A program made the position numbers and the translations under genes. A DNA stretch of 64,000 nt from UBA7703 sp963667195 (GTDB lineage Bacteria > Bacillota > Clostridia > Christensenellales > CAG-138), in the NCBI GenBank assembly GCA_963667195.1, contig OY762962.1, positions 868,001 through 932,000 of the forward strand. The letters are read 5' to 3'. Shown here piece after piece: positions 34,593 to 42,911 of this stretch. Each line of letters starts with the position of its first letter. The first letter of the stretch is position 1. The notes beneath the pieces were generated by a model. It had not been told where the DNA came from, searched no databases, and saw only the letters and a list, made by a program, of their open reading frames with translations.

Positions 34593-34625
34593 CTTACTTT
34601 TCTTGAAAGAAAAGTAAGCAAAAGA
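34593..34625 (+). repeat. AG-rich hairpin repeat upstream of ychF
   Basis: CTTACTTTTCTTGAAAGAAAAGTAAG hairpin arms (split 34593-34604 and 34607-34618) followed by CAAAAGAA. One of four plus-oriented copies in this block. Confidence 0.75.
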
Positions 34626-34646
34626 ACTTATGTGATAATTTCTTTG

Positions 34647-34672
34647 TTTCTTTCTTTGTAAAAAGAAAGAAA
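34647..34672 (-). repeat. AG-rich hairpin repeat at the gltX 3' end
   Basis: TTTCTTTCTTT / AAAGAAAGAAA stem directly after the gltX stop, followed on the minus strand by CAAAGAAA. It faces the copy at 34593. Confidence 0.7.
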
Positions 34673-36109
34673 TTAGAGCTTGTTTCTGCCAAAATTTAAT
34701 CTTCTTAAAGATTCTTCTCTGCCGAGAAGAGCGGCGATCTCGATGGCTCCGCCGGGGGTCACCTGCTTGCCCGCCAACGCGATGCGCACCGGCCAAAGCA
34801 GCGTTCCGTTCTTCATGCCGCGCGCTTCCGCCATGCCAAGCAGGGTCTCATGCAGCGCCTCTTCCGTCCACGCGGGCAGCGCGGTGAGCGCGGGAATCAC
34901 AAAATCCAACACCTCGGCGGAAACGACAGAATCGGTCTTGCTCTTCTTATTTGTAAAGAGCTCCGCGTCGTATTCCGGCAAGCTCGCGAGGAAATCCACC
35001 ACTTCCGGAATCTGCGAAAAGATCTCCGTGCGCGGCTGCAGGATGCGGCAGAGGACATCGTGATCCATTCCCGCAACGCCCGCCTGCTCGTAGTACGGCA
35101 GCGCGTGGCGCGTAAACTCCGCAGGCGAGAGCTTGCGAACGTATTCCGCGTTCATCCACGTGAGCTTGTTCACGTCGAAGATCGCGGGGGATTTGGACAT
35201 ACCGGTCACATCAAACGCTTCTTTTAGCTCGTCCAGCGTGAAGAACTCCCGCTCGTCGCCGGGGTTCCAGCCGAGCAGGGAAACGTAGTTCACAATCGCT
35301 TCCTTGAGGTAGCCTTTTTTCAGATAGTCCTCGAAGTACGCGTCACCGTCGCGCTTGCTGAGCTTGTGGCTCGCGTCGCGCATGATCGGCGTCATGTGGA
35401 TATAGACGGGCTTCTCCCAGCCGAATGCTTCATATAAGAGGTTGTATTTGGGCGTGCTGGCGAGGTATTCGTTGCCGCGCATCACGTGCGTGATCGCCAT
35501 CGTGTGGTCGTCGATCACGTTGGCGAAGTTATACGTCGGCATGCCGTCCGCCTTGATGAGCACCATGTCGTCCAGCTCCGCGCAGTCCACGCTGATATGC
35601 CCGTAGAGCACGTCGTCAAACGAGGCCTCACCCGTGAGCGGCACGTTCTGGCGGATCACGTAGGGTTCGCCCGCAGCGATGCGCTTTTGCACCTCGTCCT
35701 GCGAAAGATGGAGGCAGTGCTTGTCATATTTCCAAACTTCGCCCTTTGCGGAAGCCTTCTCTCTACGCTCGTCCAGCTCCTCATTGGTGCAGAAACAGTA
35801 GTACGCCTTGCCGGCTTTCACCAGCTGCTCGGCATACGGCAGATACATGCTCTTGCGCTCGCTCTGGACATACGGGCCGTAGTCGCCGCCGACATCCGGG
35901 CCCTCGTCCCAATTCATGCCGATGTCCTTTAGGGTGTTGTAGATGACATCCACCGCGCCCTCGACATAGCGGCTCTGGTCGGTGTCCTCGATGCGGAGGA
36001 TGAACGTGCCGTTGTGTTTTTTCGCGTAGAGATAGGTATACAGCGCGCTGCGCAGATTGCCCAGATGCATATAACCCGTCGGCGACGGGGCAAATCGGGT
36101 TCGAACCAT
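34673..36109 (-). CDS. gltX: Glutamyl-tRNA synthetase
   Basis: 478 residues from the ATG at 36109 (GGAG 9 nt upstream). Class I signature PSPTGYMHLGNLR (HIGH-like) at the N-terminus and KLSKRDG (KMSKS) at about residue 240; the C-terminal anticodon-binding helices end KQVTPGGAIEIAALLGREES. It charges tRNA-Glu. With a dedicated glutaminyl-tRNA synthetase immediately upstream, this enzyme is probably discriminating rather than also charging tRNA-Gln; this is inference. Confidence 0.96.
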   Translation of the reverse strand: MVRTRFAPSPTGYMHLGNLRSALYTYLYAKKHNGTFILRIEDTDQSRYVEGAVDVIYNTLKDIGMNWDEGPDVGGDYGPYVQSERKSMYLPYAEQLVKAGKAYYCFCTNEELDERREKASAKGEVWKYDKHCLHLSQDEVQKRIAAGEPYVIRQNVPLTGEASFDDVLYGHISVDCAELDDMVLIKADGMPTYNFANVIDDHTMAITHVMRGNEYLASTPKYNLLYEAFGWEKPVYIHMTPIMRDASHKLSKRDGDAYFEDYLKKGYLKEAIVNYVSLLGWNPGDEREFFTLDELKEAFDVTGMSKSPAIFDVNKLTWMNAEYVRKLSPAEFTRHALPYYEQAGVAGMDHDVLCRILQPRTEIFSQIPEVVDFLASLPEYDAELFTNKKSKTDSVVSAEVLDFVIPALTALPAWTEEALHETLLGMAEARGMKNGTLLWPVRIALAGKQVTPGGAIEIAALLGREESLRRLNFGRNKL

Positions 36110-36125
36110 AAGATTTTCTCCAAAC

Positions 36126-36158
36126 TTTACTTTTCTTAAAAGAAAAGTAAACAAAAGA
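36126..36158 (+). repeat. AG-rich hairpin repeat upstream of gltX
   Basis: TTTACTTTTCTT / AAGAAAAGTAAA stem followed by CAAAAGAA, in the 61-bp gap between glnS and gltX. Confidence 0.75.
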
Positions 36159-36170
36159 ATTTATTCTGAA

Positions 36171-37841
36171 TTAGGCTTTGTAGCTGTCTTTGAGTCCAAC
36201 CGTGCGGTTGAAGACCGGGGCTTCCGGCTTGGTCGTCAGATCCGCGCAGAAATATCCTTCGCGCAGGAACTGGTAATGCTCGCCCGCCGGGGCATCCTTG
36301 AGCGCGGGCTCGACAAAGCCGCGCAAGGTCACGAGCGAATCGGGGTTGAGCTTGTCGATGAAGTCCTTCTCCACCGCGCCTTCCTCTTCCTCCGCGTCGT
36401 CGGCTGCTGCCGTCTCGCTCTTCATCAGCGTGTCGTAGAGCCGGAATTCCGCTTTGGTCGCGTCGTCCGCGTTGACCCAGTGCAGCGTGCCCTTTACCTT
36501 GCGGGATTCCTCGCCGCTGTGGCTCGTTGGATCATAGGTGCAGATGATCTTCGTGATGTTGCCTTCCGCGTCCTTTTCCCAGCGCACGCACTTGATGATG
36601 TACGCGCTCTTGAGGCGCACCTCGCCTTCCGGTTTGAGGCGAAAGAACTTGCTCGGCGGCACTTCGGCAAAGTCGTCGCGTTCGATATAGACGCGCTTGC
36701 CGAGCTTCACCTTGCGTGTGCCCAGTTCGGGATGGTTCGGGTGGTTCTCGAGTTCGATCTCCTCGACCTTGCCGTCCTCCCAGTTTTCAATCTCCACGAG
36801 CACGGGATCGAGCACCGCCATCCGGCGCGCTGCGTTTTCGTTGAGGTCTTCACGCACGCAGTGCTCCAGCATCGCGGCGTCCACGACGCTGTCCGCCTTG
36901 GAAACGCCGATGCGGTCGAGGAAATCGCGGATGGCAACGGCGGTATAGCCGCGGCGGCGCATGCCGCAGAGCGTGGGCATACGCGGATCGTCCCAGCCGG
37001 AAACGAACCCTTCCTCCACGAGGCGGCGCAGATACCGCTTACTCATGATGGTGTCCGTCATGTTCAGCCGCGCAAACTCGATCTGCCGCGGTTTGGGGTT
37101 AAACTCACACTCTGTGATGACCCAATCGTACAACGGGCGATGCGCCTCGTATTCCAGCGAGCAGAGCGAGTGCGTCACGCCCTCGATGGCGTCCTGAATC
37201 GGGTGGGCAAAGTCGTACATCGGGTAAATGCACCACTTGTCGCCCGTCTGATGATGCCGCACATGCTTGATGCGGTACAGCGCGGGATCGCGCATGTTGA
37301 TGTTCGGCGACGCCATGTCGATCTTCGCGCGGAGGGTGATGCTTCCGTCCTCGAATTCGCCCGCGCGCATGCGCTCAAACAGATCGAGGTTTTCCGCCAC
37401 GGGACGGTCGCGGTACGGGCTGTTTTTGCCCGGCTGCGTGAGCGTGCCGCGATAGGCGCGCATTTCATCCTTTGTCAGCTCGTCCACATAGGCGACGCCT
37501 TTTTTGATGAGCTTGACGGCGAGGTCATAGCACTGGTCAAAGTAAGAGGAACCGAACAGGACTTCGTTCCAGCGGAACCCAAGCCACTGGATATCCGCCT
37601 GAATCGCGTCGACGTATTCCACGTCCTCCTTGGCGGGGTTCGTGTCGTCAAAGCGCAGGTTGCAGATGCCGCCGTAGCGCTCCGCCATGCCAAAATCGAT
37701 CGCGAGGGCTTTCGCGTGGCCGATGTGCAGGTAGCCGTTCGGTTCGGGCGGAAACCGGGTCTGCACGCGCGGCTCTTTGGTGCGCATGTCCTCTTCGATG
37801 AACTCCTCGATGAAGTTCTTTGGGCGTTTTACCTCTTCCAT
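36171..37841 (-). CDS. glnS: Glutaminyl-tRNA synthetase
   Basis: 556 residues. N-terminal RFPPEPNGYLHIGHAKALAI (HIGH motif), LRFDDTNP, and IMSKRYLRRLV (KMSKS-like); the beta-barrel anticodon domain follows with VYIERDDFAE and SAYIIKCVRWEKD. It charges tRNA-Gln directly. Many Bacillota lack GlnRS and use Glu-tRNA-Gln plus GatCAB, so the gene marks a lineage that acquired or kept the direct route. Confidence 0.96.
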   Translation of the reverse strand: MEEVKRPKNFIEEFIEEDMRTKEPRVQTRFPPEPNGYLHIGHAKALAIDFGMAERYGGICNLRFDDTNPAKEDVEYVDAIQADIQWLGFRWNEVLFGSSYFDQCYDLAVKLIKKGVAYVDELTKDEMRAYRGTLTQPGKNSPYRDRPVAENLDLFERMRAGEFEDGSITLRAKIDMASPNINMRDPALYRIKHVRHHQTGDKWCIYPMYDFAHPIQDAIEGVTHSLCSLEYEAHRPLYDWVITECEFNPKPRQIEFARLNMTDTIMSKRYLRRLVEEGFVSGWDDPRMPTLCGMRRRGYTAVAIRDFLDRIGVSKADSVVDAAMLEHCVREDLNENAARRMAVLDPVLVEIENWEDGKVEEIELENHPNHPELGTRKVKLGKRVYIERDDFAEVPPSKFFRLKPEGEVRLKSAYIIKCVRWEKDAEGNITKIICTYDPTSHSGEESRKVKGTLHWVNADDATKAEFRLYDTLMKSETAAADDAEEEEGAVEKDFIDKLNPDSLVTLRGFVEPALKDAPAGEHYQFLREGYFCADLTTKPEAPVFNRTVGLKDSYKA

Positions 37842-37919
37842 TGCCGTTTGCCTCCAAATTTACTTCATACATTATCGGGTAACCGCCCGAAAATGTCAAT
37901 TAAAGGGGAAAGAACGATA

Positions 37920-37951
37920 TTTCTTTTCTTGAAAGAAAAGAAACAAAAGAA
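37920..37951 (+). repeat. AG-rich hairpin repeat upstream of glnS
   Basis: TTTCTTTTCTT / AAGAAAAGAAA stem followed by CAAAAGAA, about 80 bp before the glnS start. Confidence 0.72.
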
Positions 37952-38048
37952 CGACCGTTACGGTTTTTTCTTTGCGTTGTCATAAGTCGTCTGTTCGATT
38001 GTCTTACTTATAAAAGCAATCATAGTATCAATTGAGGTTACACACTGT

Positions 38049-38387
38049 ATGACAAAATTTCAAAAAGTGCTTTGGCGCATCGCGGGAATCGCTCCGCTTC
38101 TGATTAACATGTTTGTAACCGTATTTATCCTGCCTCTGAATTACTACAGCGGTGTTCGGGAGCGAATCGGGGATACGGCGTGGACTGTTCTGATTGTACT
38201 CTCGCTTCTCGTTCCGGTTCCGTTGATTTACTGGAACGCTTACTGCGTGGGTCGATCAAAAGGAACGACGCCATCCGGCTGGCAGGGATATTTCGATCTG
38301 TTTCACACGAAGTCAAAAACCATTCTGATTCTTTTGATCGTCGTACTTGTGTTATGGATCGCCGGAATCCTCTGCTTTCGGCAGTGA
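38049..38387 (+). CDS. Small three-helix membrane protein, unknown function
   Basis: 112 residues with hydrophobic segments at about 12-32, 45-65 and 90-110 and a basic, polar loop between the last two. I recognise no family. The only ribosome-binding candidate is a GAGG about 12 nt before the ATG. It is alone on the plus strand among minus-strand housekeeping genes, and ends before the convergent cca gene. Membrane-protein composition argues that it is real. Confidence 0.6.
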   Translation: MTKFQKVLWRIAGIAPLLINMFVTVFILPLNYYSGVRERIGDTAWTVLIVLSLLVPVPLIYWNAYCVGRSKGTTPSGWQGYFDLFHTKSKTILILLIVVLVLWIAGILCFRQ

Positions 38388-38441
38388 TCAATTCGCGCCA
38401 TGCAGCAAACAACTTGCGTGGCGCTTTTCTACGCCTTTACA

Positions 38442-39812
38442 CTACCGTTTTTTCGCCAGCTGTATCAGCCTTGCCAGATTATTATCCTTCGGGTGCTTCA
38501 CACAGTGGAGAAAGAGTTTCTTTTTGAGTTCGCCGAGGGCTTTGCCTTCGGGTAGACCCGAAGCTTCCATCAGCTGCTGACCCGAAATCGCAAGCTCGCG
38601 CTCGGAAAACGGCGTGCCGTCGTGCAGCATGGTGCTATACAGCGCGCGCCAATCGTCCGCCACATAGTCCACATCATACCCACAGCCGCGGATATCCGCC
38701 TCCCGCAGGAGAATCTGCTCCATCGTGCGCTCCCTGCCCCAGGTCGCAAACTTCACGCGCAGGGTGTCCGTCTTTGCCATGTGCTGGATGTCGTACATGT
38801 GCCCTTCGACGAGCTGGCTCACCTCGGTGATGGTCCGCGTCGGAAAGCGCAGGTCATTCAGCACGCGCTTGCTGATCCGCTCGCCGTATTTATCATGCGC
38901 ATACTGCACGCCCGTCTCGCGCTTGCAGTCGGGCTTGCCGACGTCGTGCAGCAGCCCCGCGAGGCGCATTTTCTCCGTCGCCGGTGCCGCAGCAGCAACG
39001 CGGAAGCTATGCTCCAGCACGTCGTAGCGGTGGTGATCCGGCCGCTGCGCCATGCCGCGCGCAAGATTGAACTCCGGCACGAGCACGTCCCAAACATCCA
39101 GCTCGTCCAGCAGTCTTAGCCCGCGCAGAGGCGAGCGCAGCTCGTCCCGACCCAGCGCGGGATAGCGCGCGTCGGTGAGCAAAATCTTCACGAACTCCTG
39201 CCGCCTGCGCTCGGCGGCGATGTCGGCAAGCTTCGGCGCGTTTCGCTTCGCCGCCTGCCATGTGTTCTCTTCGATTTCAAACCCCAGCTCGCAGGCAAAG
39301 CGCACGAGCCGCAGAACCCGCAGCGCGTCGGAGCGCATGATGTCGTCCGGGTCGGCGCTGGTTGTGCGGATGATGTGCCGTTCCAAATCGGGGATGCCGC
39401 CCGTGGGGTCGCTAACCTCGCCGGTCGCAAGATTGGCGTACAGCGCATTGACGGAGAAGTCCCGCCGCCACGCGTCGTCCGCGAGGCTCTCGCCGAACGC
39501 GACCATGTTCGGGCGGTGCTCGCCGCCCTCGGCATACGCCTCCCGCCGGAAGGTGGTGTGCTCGACGATCACGCCGCCAAAGTGCAGCTCCACGGTGCCC
39601 ATCTCGGCGGCTTTCTCGATCACGCGAATACCGTAGCGCGGCATGATCTCCACGATCTCCTGCGGAGTCAGCCGCGAGCAAACGTCGATATCCGACGGCG
39701 GCAGGTTTAACAGCGCGTTGCGTACCAAGCCGCCGACGGCATATGCTTCAATCTTCTCTTTTTCAAACGCCTCCGCCAGCGGCTGGAGGTTTTCCGGAAT
39801 AGTTATCTTCAT
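38442..39812 (-). CDS. cca: CCA-adding tRNA nucleotidyltransferase with HD domain
   Basis: 456 residues from the ATG at 39812. The class II nucleotidyltransferase head has AYAVGGLVRNALLNLPPSDI (with DVCSR after it), then RRDFSVNALYANLATGE and the RALR-like motif in SDALRVLRLVRFACELGFEI. An HD domain follows (LAGLLHDVGKPDC, about residue 275). It adds or repairs the 3' CCA of tRNAs; the HD part may give 2',3'-phosphatase activity. Its start lies directly beside an AG-rich hairpin repeat and has only a weak ribosome-binding site. Confidence 0.93.
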   Translation of the reverse strand: MKITIPENLQPLAEAFEKEKIEAYAVGGLVRNALLNLPPSDIDVCSRLTPQEIVEIMPRYGIRVIEKAAEMGTVELHFGGVIVEHTTFRREAYAEGGEHRPNMVAFGESLADDAWRRDFSVNALYANLATGEVSDPTGGIPDLERHIIRTTSADPDDIMRSDALRVLRLVRFACELGFEIEENTWQAAKRNAPKLADIAAERRRQEFVKILLTDARYPALGRDELRSPLRGLRLLDELDVWDVLVPEFNLARGMAQRPDHHRYDVLEHSFRVAAAAPATEKMRLAGLLHDVGKPDCKRETGVQYAHDKYGERISKRVLNDLRFPTRTITEVSQLVEGHMYDIQHMAKTDTLRVKFATWGRERTMEQILLREADIRGCGYDVDYVADDWRALYSTMLHDGTPFSERELAISGQQLMEASGLPEGKALGELKKKLFLHCVKHPKDNNLARLIQLAKKR

Positions 39813-39818
39813 AAAATC

Positions 39819-39855
39819 TTTCTTTTCTTTAAAAAGAAAAAGAAACAAAAAGAAA
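39819..39855 (+). repeat. AG-rich hairpin repeat upstream of cca
   Basis: TTTCTTTTC / GAAAAAGAAA arms followed by CAAAAAGAAA, immediately upstream of the cca start. Confidence 0.68.
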
Positions 39856-39901
39856 CTCCTTTGCTATACGTTTTATTGTACAACAAAGGAGAATTTTTTT
39901 G

Positions 39902-39920
39902 CTTCTTTTATAAAAAGAAG
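39902..39920 (-). repeat. AG-rich hairpin repeat at the nfnB 3' end
   Basis: CTTCTTTT / AAAAGAAG stem just past the nfnB stop, followed on the minus strand by CAAAAAAA. It faces the copy at 39819, as at the gltX/ychF gap. Confidence 0.62.
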
Positions 39921-39924
39921 TTTA

Positions 39925-41316
39925 TTACTTGCTCAGTTCCTCGTGAATCGCCTTTGCGGCGGTTTTTCCAGCGCCCATCGCGAGGATGACCGTCGCGGCA
40001 CCCGTGACCGTGTCGCCGCCCGCGTAGACATGCTCGCGGCTGGTCTTGCCGGTGCACTCGTCCACGATGATGCCGCCCCACTTCTCGGTCTTGAGCCCCG
40101 GCGTGGTGTTCTTGATCAGCGGGTTCGGGCTGTTGCCGATGGCAATCACGACCGTATCAACATCGATCGTGTGCTCGCTGCCCGCTTTGACGACGGGACG
40201 TCTGCGTCCGCTCGCATCGGGTTCGCCGAGCTCCATCTCCACGCAGGTCATGCCCTTGACGTGGCCGTTCTCGTCGCCGAGAATCTCCGTCGGGTTCGTG
40301 AGCATCTTGAAGATGATGCCCTCTTCCTTCGCGTGGTGCACCTCTTCCACACGGGCGGGCATCTCCGCTTCACCGCGGCGGTAGACGATGTAGACGTTCT
40401 CCGCACCCAGTCGCTTTGCGCTTCTCGCCGCGTCCATCGCGACGTTTCCGCCGCCGACGACCGCCGCGTTTTTGCCGACCTGCACCGGCGTATCCGAATT
40501 CGGGAAGCTATACGCCTTCATGAGGTTGATGCGCGTTAAAAACTCGTTTGCCGAATACACGCCGTTGAGATTTTCGCCCGGAATGCACTGGAACCGCGGT
40601 AGTCCCGCGCCGCTGCCGACGAACACCGCGCTGTAGCCCTCGTCCTCGAGCAGCTCGTCGAGCGTGATGCTGCGGCCCACGACCATGTTGGTCTCGATCT
40701 TGACGCCGATGTCCTCCAGCGTCTTGATCTCCTGCCGCACCAGCTGCTTGGGCAGACGGAATTCGGGAATGCCGTACACCAGCACGCCGCCGGGGGTATG
40801 AAGCGCCTCGAAGATGGTGACTTCGTATCCAAGTTTGCGGAGGTCTCCCGCGCAGGTGAGTCCCGCGGGGCCGCTGCCGACGACTGCGATCTTCTTGCCG
40901 TTGTCCGGCAGGGGTTTGGCGGGCTGGGCGCCGTGCGCCATGGCGTAGTCCGCGACAAAGCGCTCAAGCCTGCCGATGCCGACCGGCTCGCCCTTGATGC
41001 CGCGCACACACTTCTCCTCGCACTGGGTCTCCTGCGGGCAGACTCTGCCGCAGACGGCGGGCAGCGCGTTGGTGGAGCGGATGACCTCGTAGGCCTCCAT
41101 GAATTTCTCGTCGGCCACCAGTTGAATGAACTCCGGAATGCGGACGTTCACGGGGCAGCCATCGACGCAGGGCTTGTGCTTGCAGTTGAGGCAGCGCTTG
41201 GCTTCGTCCACCGCCATCGCCTCATCGTAGCCTTGCGATACTTCTTCAAAGTTGCAGTTGCGGATATTCGGGTCCTGCTCGCGCGCGGGCAGTTTGGTCA
41301 GTCTCATATTCGGCAT
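39925..41316 (-). CDS. nfnB: NADH-dependent reduced ferredoxin:NADP+ oxidoreductase, subunit B
   Basis: About 463 residues, homologous to the glutamate synthase small subunit. The N-terminal cysteine clusters (CLNCKHKPCVDGCPV and CGRVCPQETQCEEKC) hold two 4Fe-4S centres; two Rossmann domains follow (VVGSGPAGLTCAGDLRKLGY for FAD, VVGGGNVAMDAARSAKRLGA for NAD(P)H). I start it at 41316 because GGAGG at the end of nfnA is 8 nt upstream. With nfnA next door it forms the flavin-based electron-bifurcating transhydrogenase rather than GltD; no gltB is present. Confidence 0.92.
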   Translation of the reverse strand: MPNMRLTKLPAREQDPNIRNCNFEEVSQGYDEAMAVDEAKRCLNCKHKPCVDGCPVNVRIPEFIQLVADEKFMEAYEVIRSTNALPAVCGRVCPQETQCEEKCVRGIKGEPVGIGRLERFVADYAMAHGAQPAKPLPDNGKKIAVVGSGPAGLTCAGDLRKLGYEVTIFEALHTPGGVLVYGIPEFRLPKQLVRQEIKTLEDIGVKIETNMVVGRSITLDELLEDEGYSAVFVGSGAGLPRFQCIPGENLNGVYSANEFLTRINLMKAYSFPNSDTPVQVGKNAAVVGGGNVAMDAARSAKRLGAENVYIVYRRGEAEMPARVEEVHHAKEEGIIFKMLTNPTEILGDENGHVKGMTCVEMELGEPDASGRRRPVVKAGSEHTIDVDTVVIAIGNSPNPLIKNTTPGLKTEKWGGIIVDECTGKTSREHVYAGGDTVTGAATVILAMGAGKTAAKAIHEELSK

Positions 41317-41317
41317 A

Positions 41318-42181
41318 TCAGTTTCCTCCACGCTTGGCTTGAAGCTCTACGTTCTTGAGGTTGCAGGCCTTGCATTCAAGACTCTCCGCCTCTTCCTTGC
41401 GATACATCTTGCCGCGGGCGATGGCTTCGTCCCAGTCCACCTGGAATCCGTCGAAGTCTGGCCCGTCCACGCAGGCGAACTTCATCTCGCCGCCGACGGT
41501 GACGCGGCAGCAGCCGCACATGCCCGTGCCGTCGATCATGATGGGGTTCATCGAGATCACGGTGGGAATGTTGTATTGCTTCGTGATGTTGCAAACCGCG
41601 CGCATCATGACGAGCGGCCCGATGGCGATCACGTGGTCGTAATCTTTGCCCGCCTTGAGCTGCTCTTCCAGCGCGGAGGTAACGAAGCCCTTGTGTCCGT
41701 TGCTGCCGTCGTCGGTCATGACGTAGAGGTTCGTGCTCGCGTCCTTCATCTCGTCCATGAGGATCATCAGGTCGGTGTTGCGGAAGCCCACGATGATGTC
41801 CACCTCCGCACCCATGTCGTGCAGCGCTTTGGCTTGCGGATACGCGATGGCAACGCCGAGTCCGCCGCCGACCACCGCGACTTTTTTCATGCCGGCAAGG
41901 TGGCTCGCGACGCCCAGCGGGCCTACGAAATCGAGGATATAGTCCCCGACATTGAGGCAATCCAGCCGCTTGGTGCTATAGCCGACCTTCTGGAAGATGA
42001 TGGTGACCGTGCCGCGCACGGGATCGGTTCCCGCGACGGTCAGCGGAACACGCTCTCCGTCCTCATCCACGCGGAAGATGATGAACTGACCCGGCTTCGC
42101 TTTTTTCGCGATATAGGGCGCCTCCACCTCCATGAGCGTGACCGTCTCATGCAGCGCGCGCTTTGTTACGATTCGGTACAT
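41318..42181 (-). CDS. nfnA: NADH-dependent reduced ferredoxin:NADP+ oxidoreductase, subunit A
   Basis: 287 residues of the ferredoxin-NADP+ reductase superfamily: an FAD barrel (KKAKPGQFIIFRVDEDGERV), an NAD-binding domain (VAVVGGGLGVAIAYPQAKAL) and a C-terminal 2Fe-2S site (GTGMCGCCRVTVGGEMKFAC then VDGPDFDG). Together with NfnB it couples NADPH oxidation to reduction of ferredoxin and NAD+, or the reverse, in the cytoplasm, balancing redox pools in fermenting anaerobes. The two genes overlap in their translation signals. Confidence 0.93.
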   Translation of the reverse strand: MYRIVTKRALHETVTLMEVEAPYIAKKAKPGQFIIFRVDEDGERVPLTVAGTDPVRGTVTIIFQKVGYSTKRLDCLNVGDYILDFVGPLGVASHLAGMKKVAVVGGGLGVAIAYPQAKALHDMGAEVDIIVGFRNTDLMILMDEMKDASTNLYVMTDDGSNGHKGFVTSALEEQLKAGKDYDHVIAIGPLVMMRAVCNITKQYNIPTVISMNPIMIDGTGMCGCCRVTVGGEMKFACVDGPDFDGFQVDWDEAIARGKMYRKEEAESLECKACNLKNVELQAKRGGN

Positions 42182-42252
42182 TGGGTCTCCTTTCCGATGC
42201 TGTTCCCCGGTTTGAACATATGTGAATCATTTTAAAATTGAGCCTTGCCTAT

Positions 42253-42271
42253 TATACTGCGACAAATCGCA
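42253..42271 (-). promoter_or_regulatory. Candidate nfnAB promoter with overlapping inverted repeat
   Basis: A TATAAT-like -10 on the minus strand (about 42251-42256) abuts a perfect TGCGA-CAAA-TCGCA inverted repeat (42258-42271) lying in the -10/-35 spacer, where a repressor could act. No good -35 is evident. The 250 bp beyond it up to the next terminator hold no gene I can see. Confidence 0.4.
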
Positions 42272-42492
42272 AAAGAAAAGATATCAGTATTAAAATATCG
42301 ATACATTTTTTAGATGGCTCCGCTATAAAATGCACGCTTTTCCGGTCTAATTGACACAAATCCATGCGCAAAAAAATAGAATGGTGCATCTATTTTTTTC
42401 AGATGCGCTTATTCTAACACGAAGCAACGCGTCCCTCAACGGGAAATATCTGCAAAAACAGCTGCAATCGCCTTTTTTCGGACACTTTTTGC

Positions 42493-42531
42493 AAAAAAAC
42501 AAAGCCGAAACCCTTGTTGCGGATTTCGGCT
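42493..42531 (-). terminator. Terminator of the 108-residue protein gene
   Basis: AGCCGAAA / TTTCGGCT stem followed by TTGTTTTTTTGC on the minus strand, 20 nt beyond the stop. Confidence 0.85.
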
Positions 42532-42550
42532 CTGCCGTCAAACAAAATTC

Positions 42551-42877
42551 TTACTCCCAGTCGATGAGGCCGAGGCTGTCGAGATAGCGCTCGTTGTAGT
42601 CCATGTAGTCCTCAACGAGGCGGAGCATGTACATCTTGAGATCCGCAAACTGCGCGCTCATCTTCTCGTGCATGTAGTCGAATGCCGCGTCGTCGTCATA
42701 GACCTCGCCTTCGTCCGCGCCGCTCGACTTCATAAACGCGGCGTCGTGCGCCATCACGGCGGTGACCATCGCATCCAGCGTCTTTTCGTCTGTAATCTCC
42801 GCGAAATCGCCCTGCTCGCGGAAGCAATTCAGGATATACGCTTTCGCTTCCTGTTCGTTGTATTCCTTGGTTTCCAT
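42551..42877 (-). CDS. Small acidic protein, unknown function
   Basis: 108 residues, strongly acidic and predicted all-helical; no membrane segment or cysteine. Features are AKAYILNCFREQGDFAEI near the N-terminus and DYMHEKMSAQFADLKMYML near the C-terminus. AAGGAG lies 8 nt before the ATG and a terminator follows, so it is a real gene. I do not recognise a family. It is the downstream neighbour of pepF (34 bp) on the same strand and may share its transcript. Confidence 0.75.
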   Translation of the reverse strand: METKEYNEQEAKAYILNCFREQGDFAEITDEKTLDAMVTAVMAHDAAFMKSSGADEGEVYDDDAAFDYMHEKMSAQFADLKMYMLRLVEDYMDYNERYLDSLGLIDWE

Positions 42878-42911
42878 CGTCTACACTCCTTATTTTCTAT
42901 ATAAATAGGTG

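Noticed and set aside
36276..37985. 569-codon plus-strand open frame opposite glnS
   Set aside because: Antisense shadow; starts and ends without signals.
39925..42181. Annotation as glutamate synthase small subunit plus a dihydroorotate dehydrogenase electron-transfer subunit
   Set aside because: No gltB or pyrD adjoins, and the order FNR-type 2Fe-2S subunit then GltD-like subunit is that of NfnAB.
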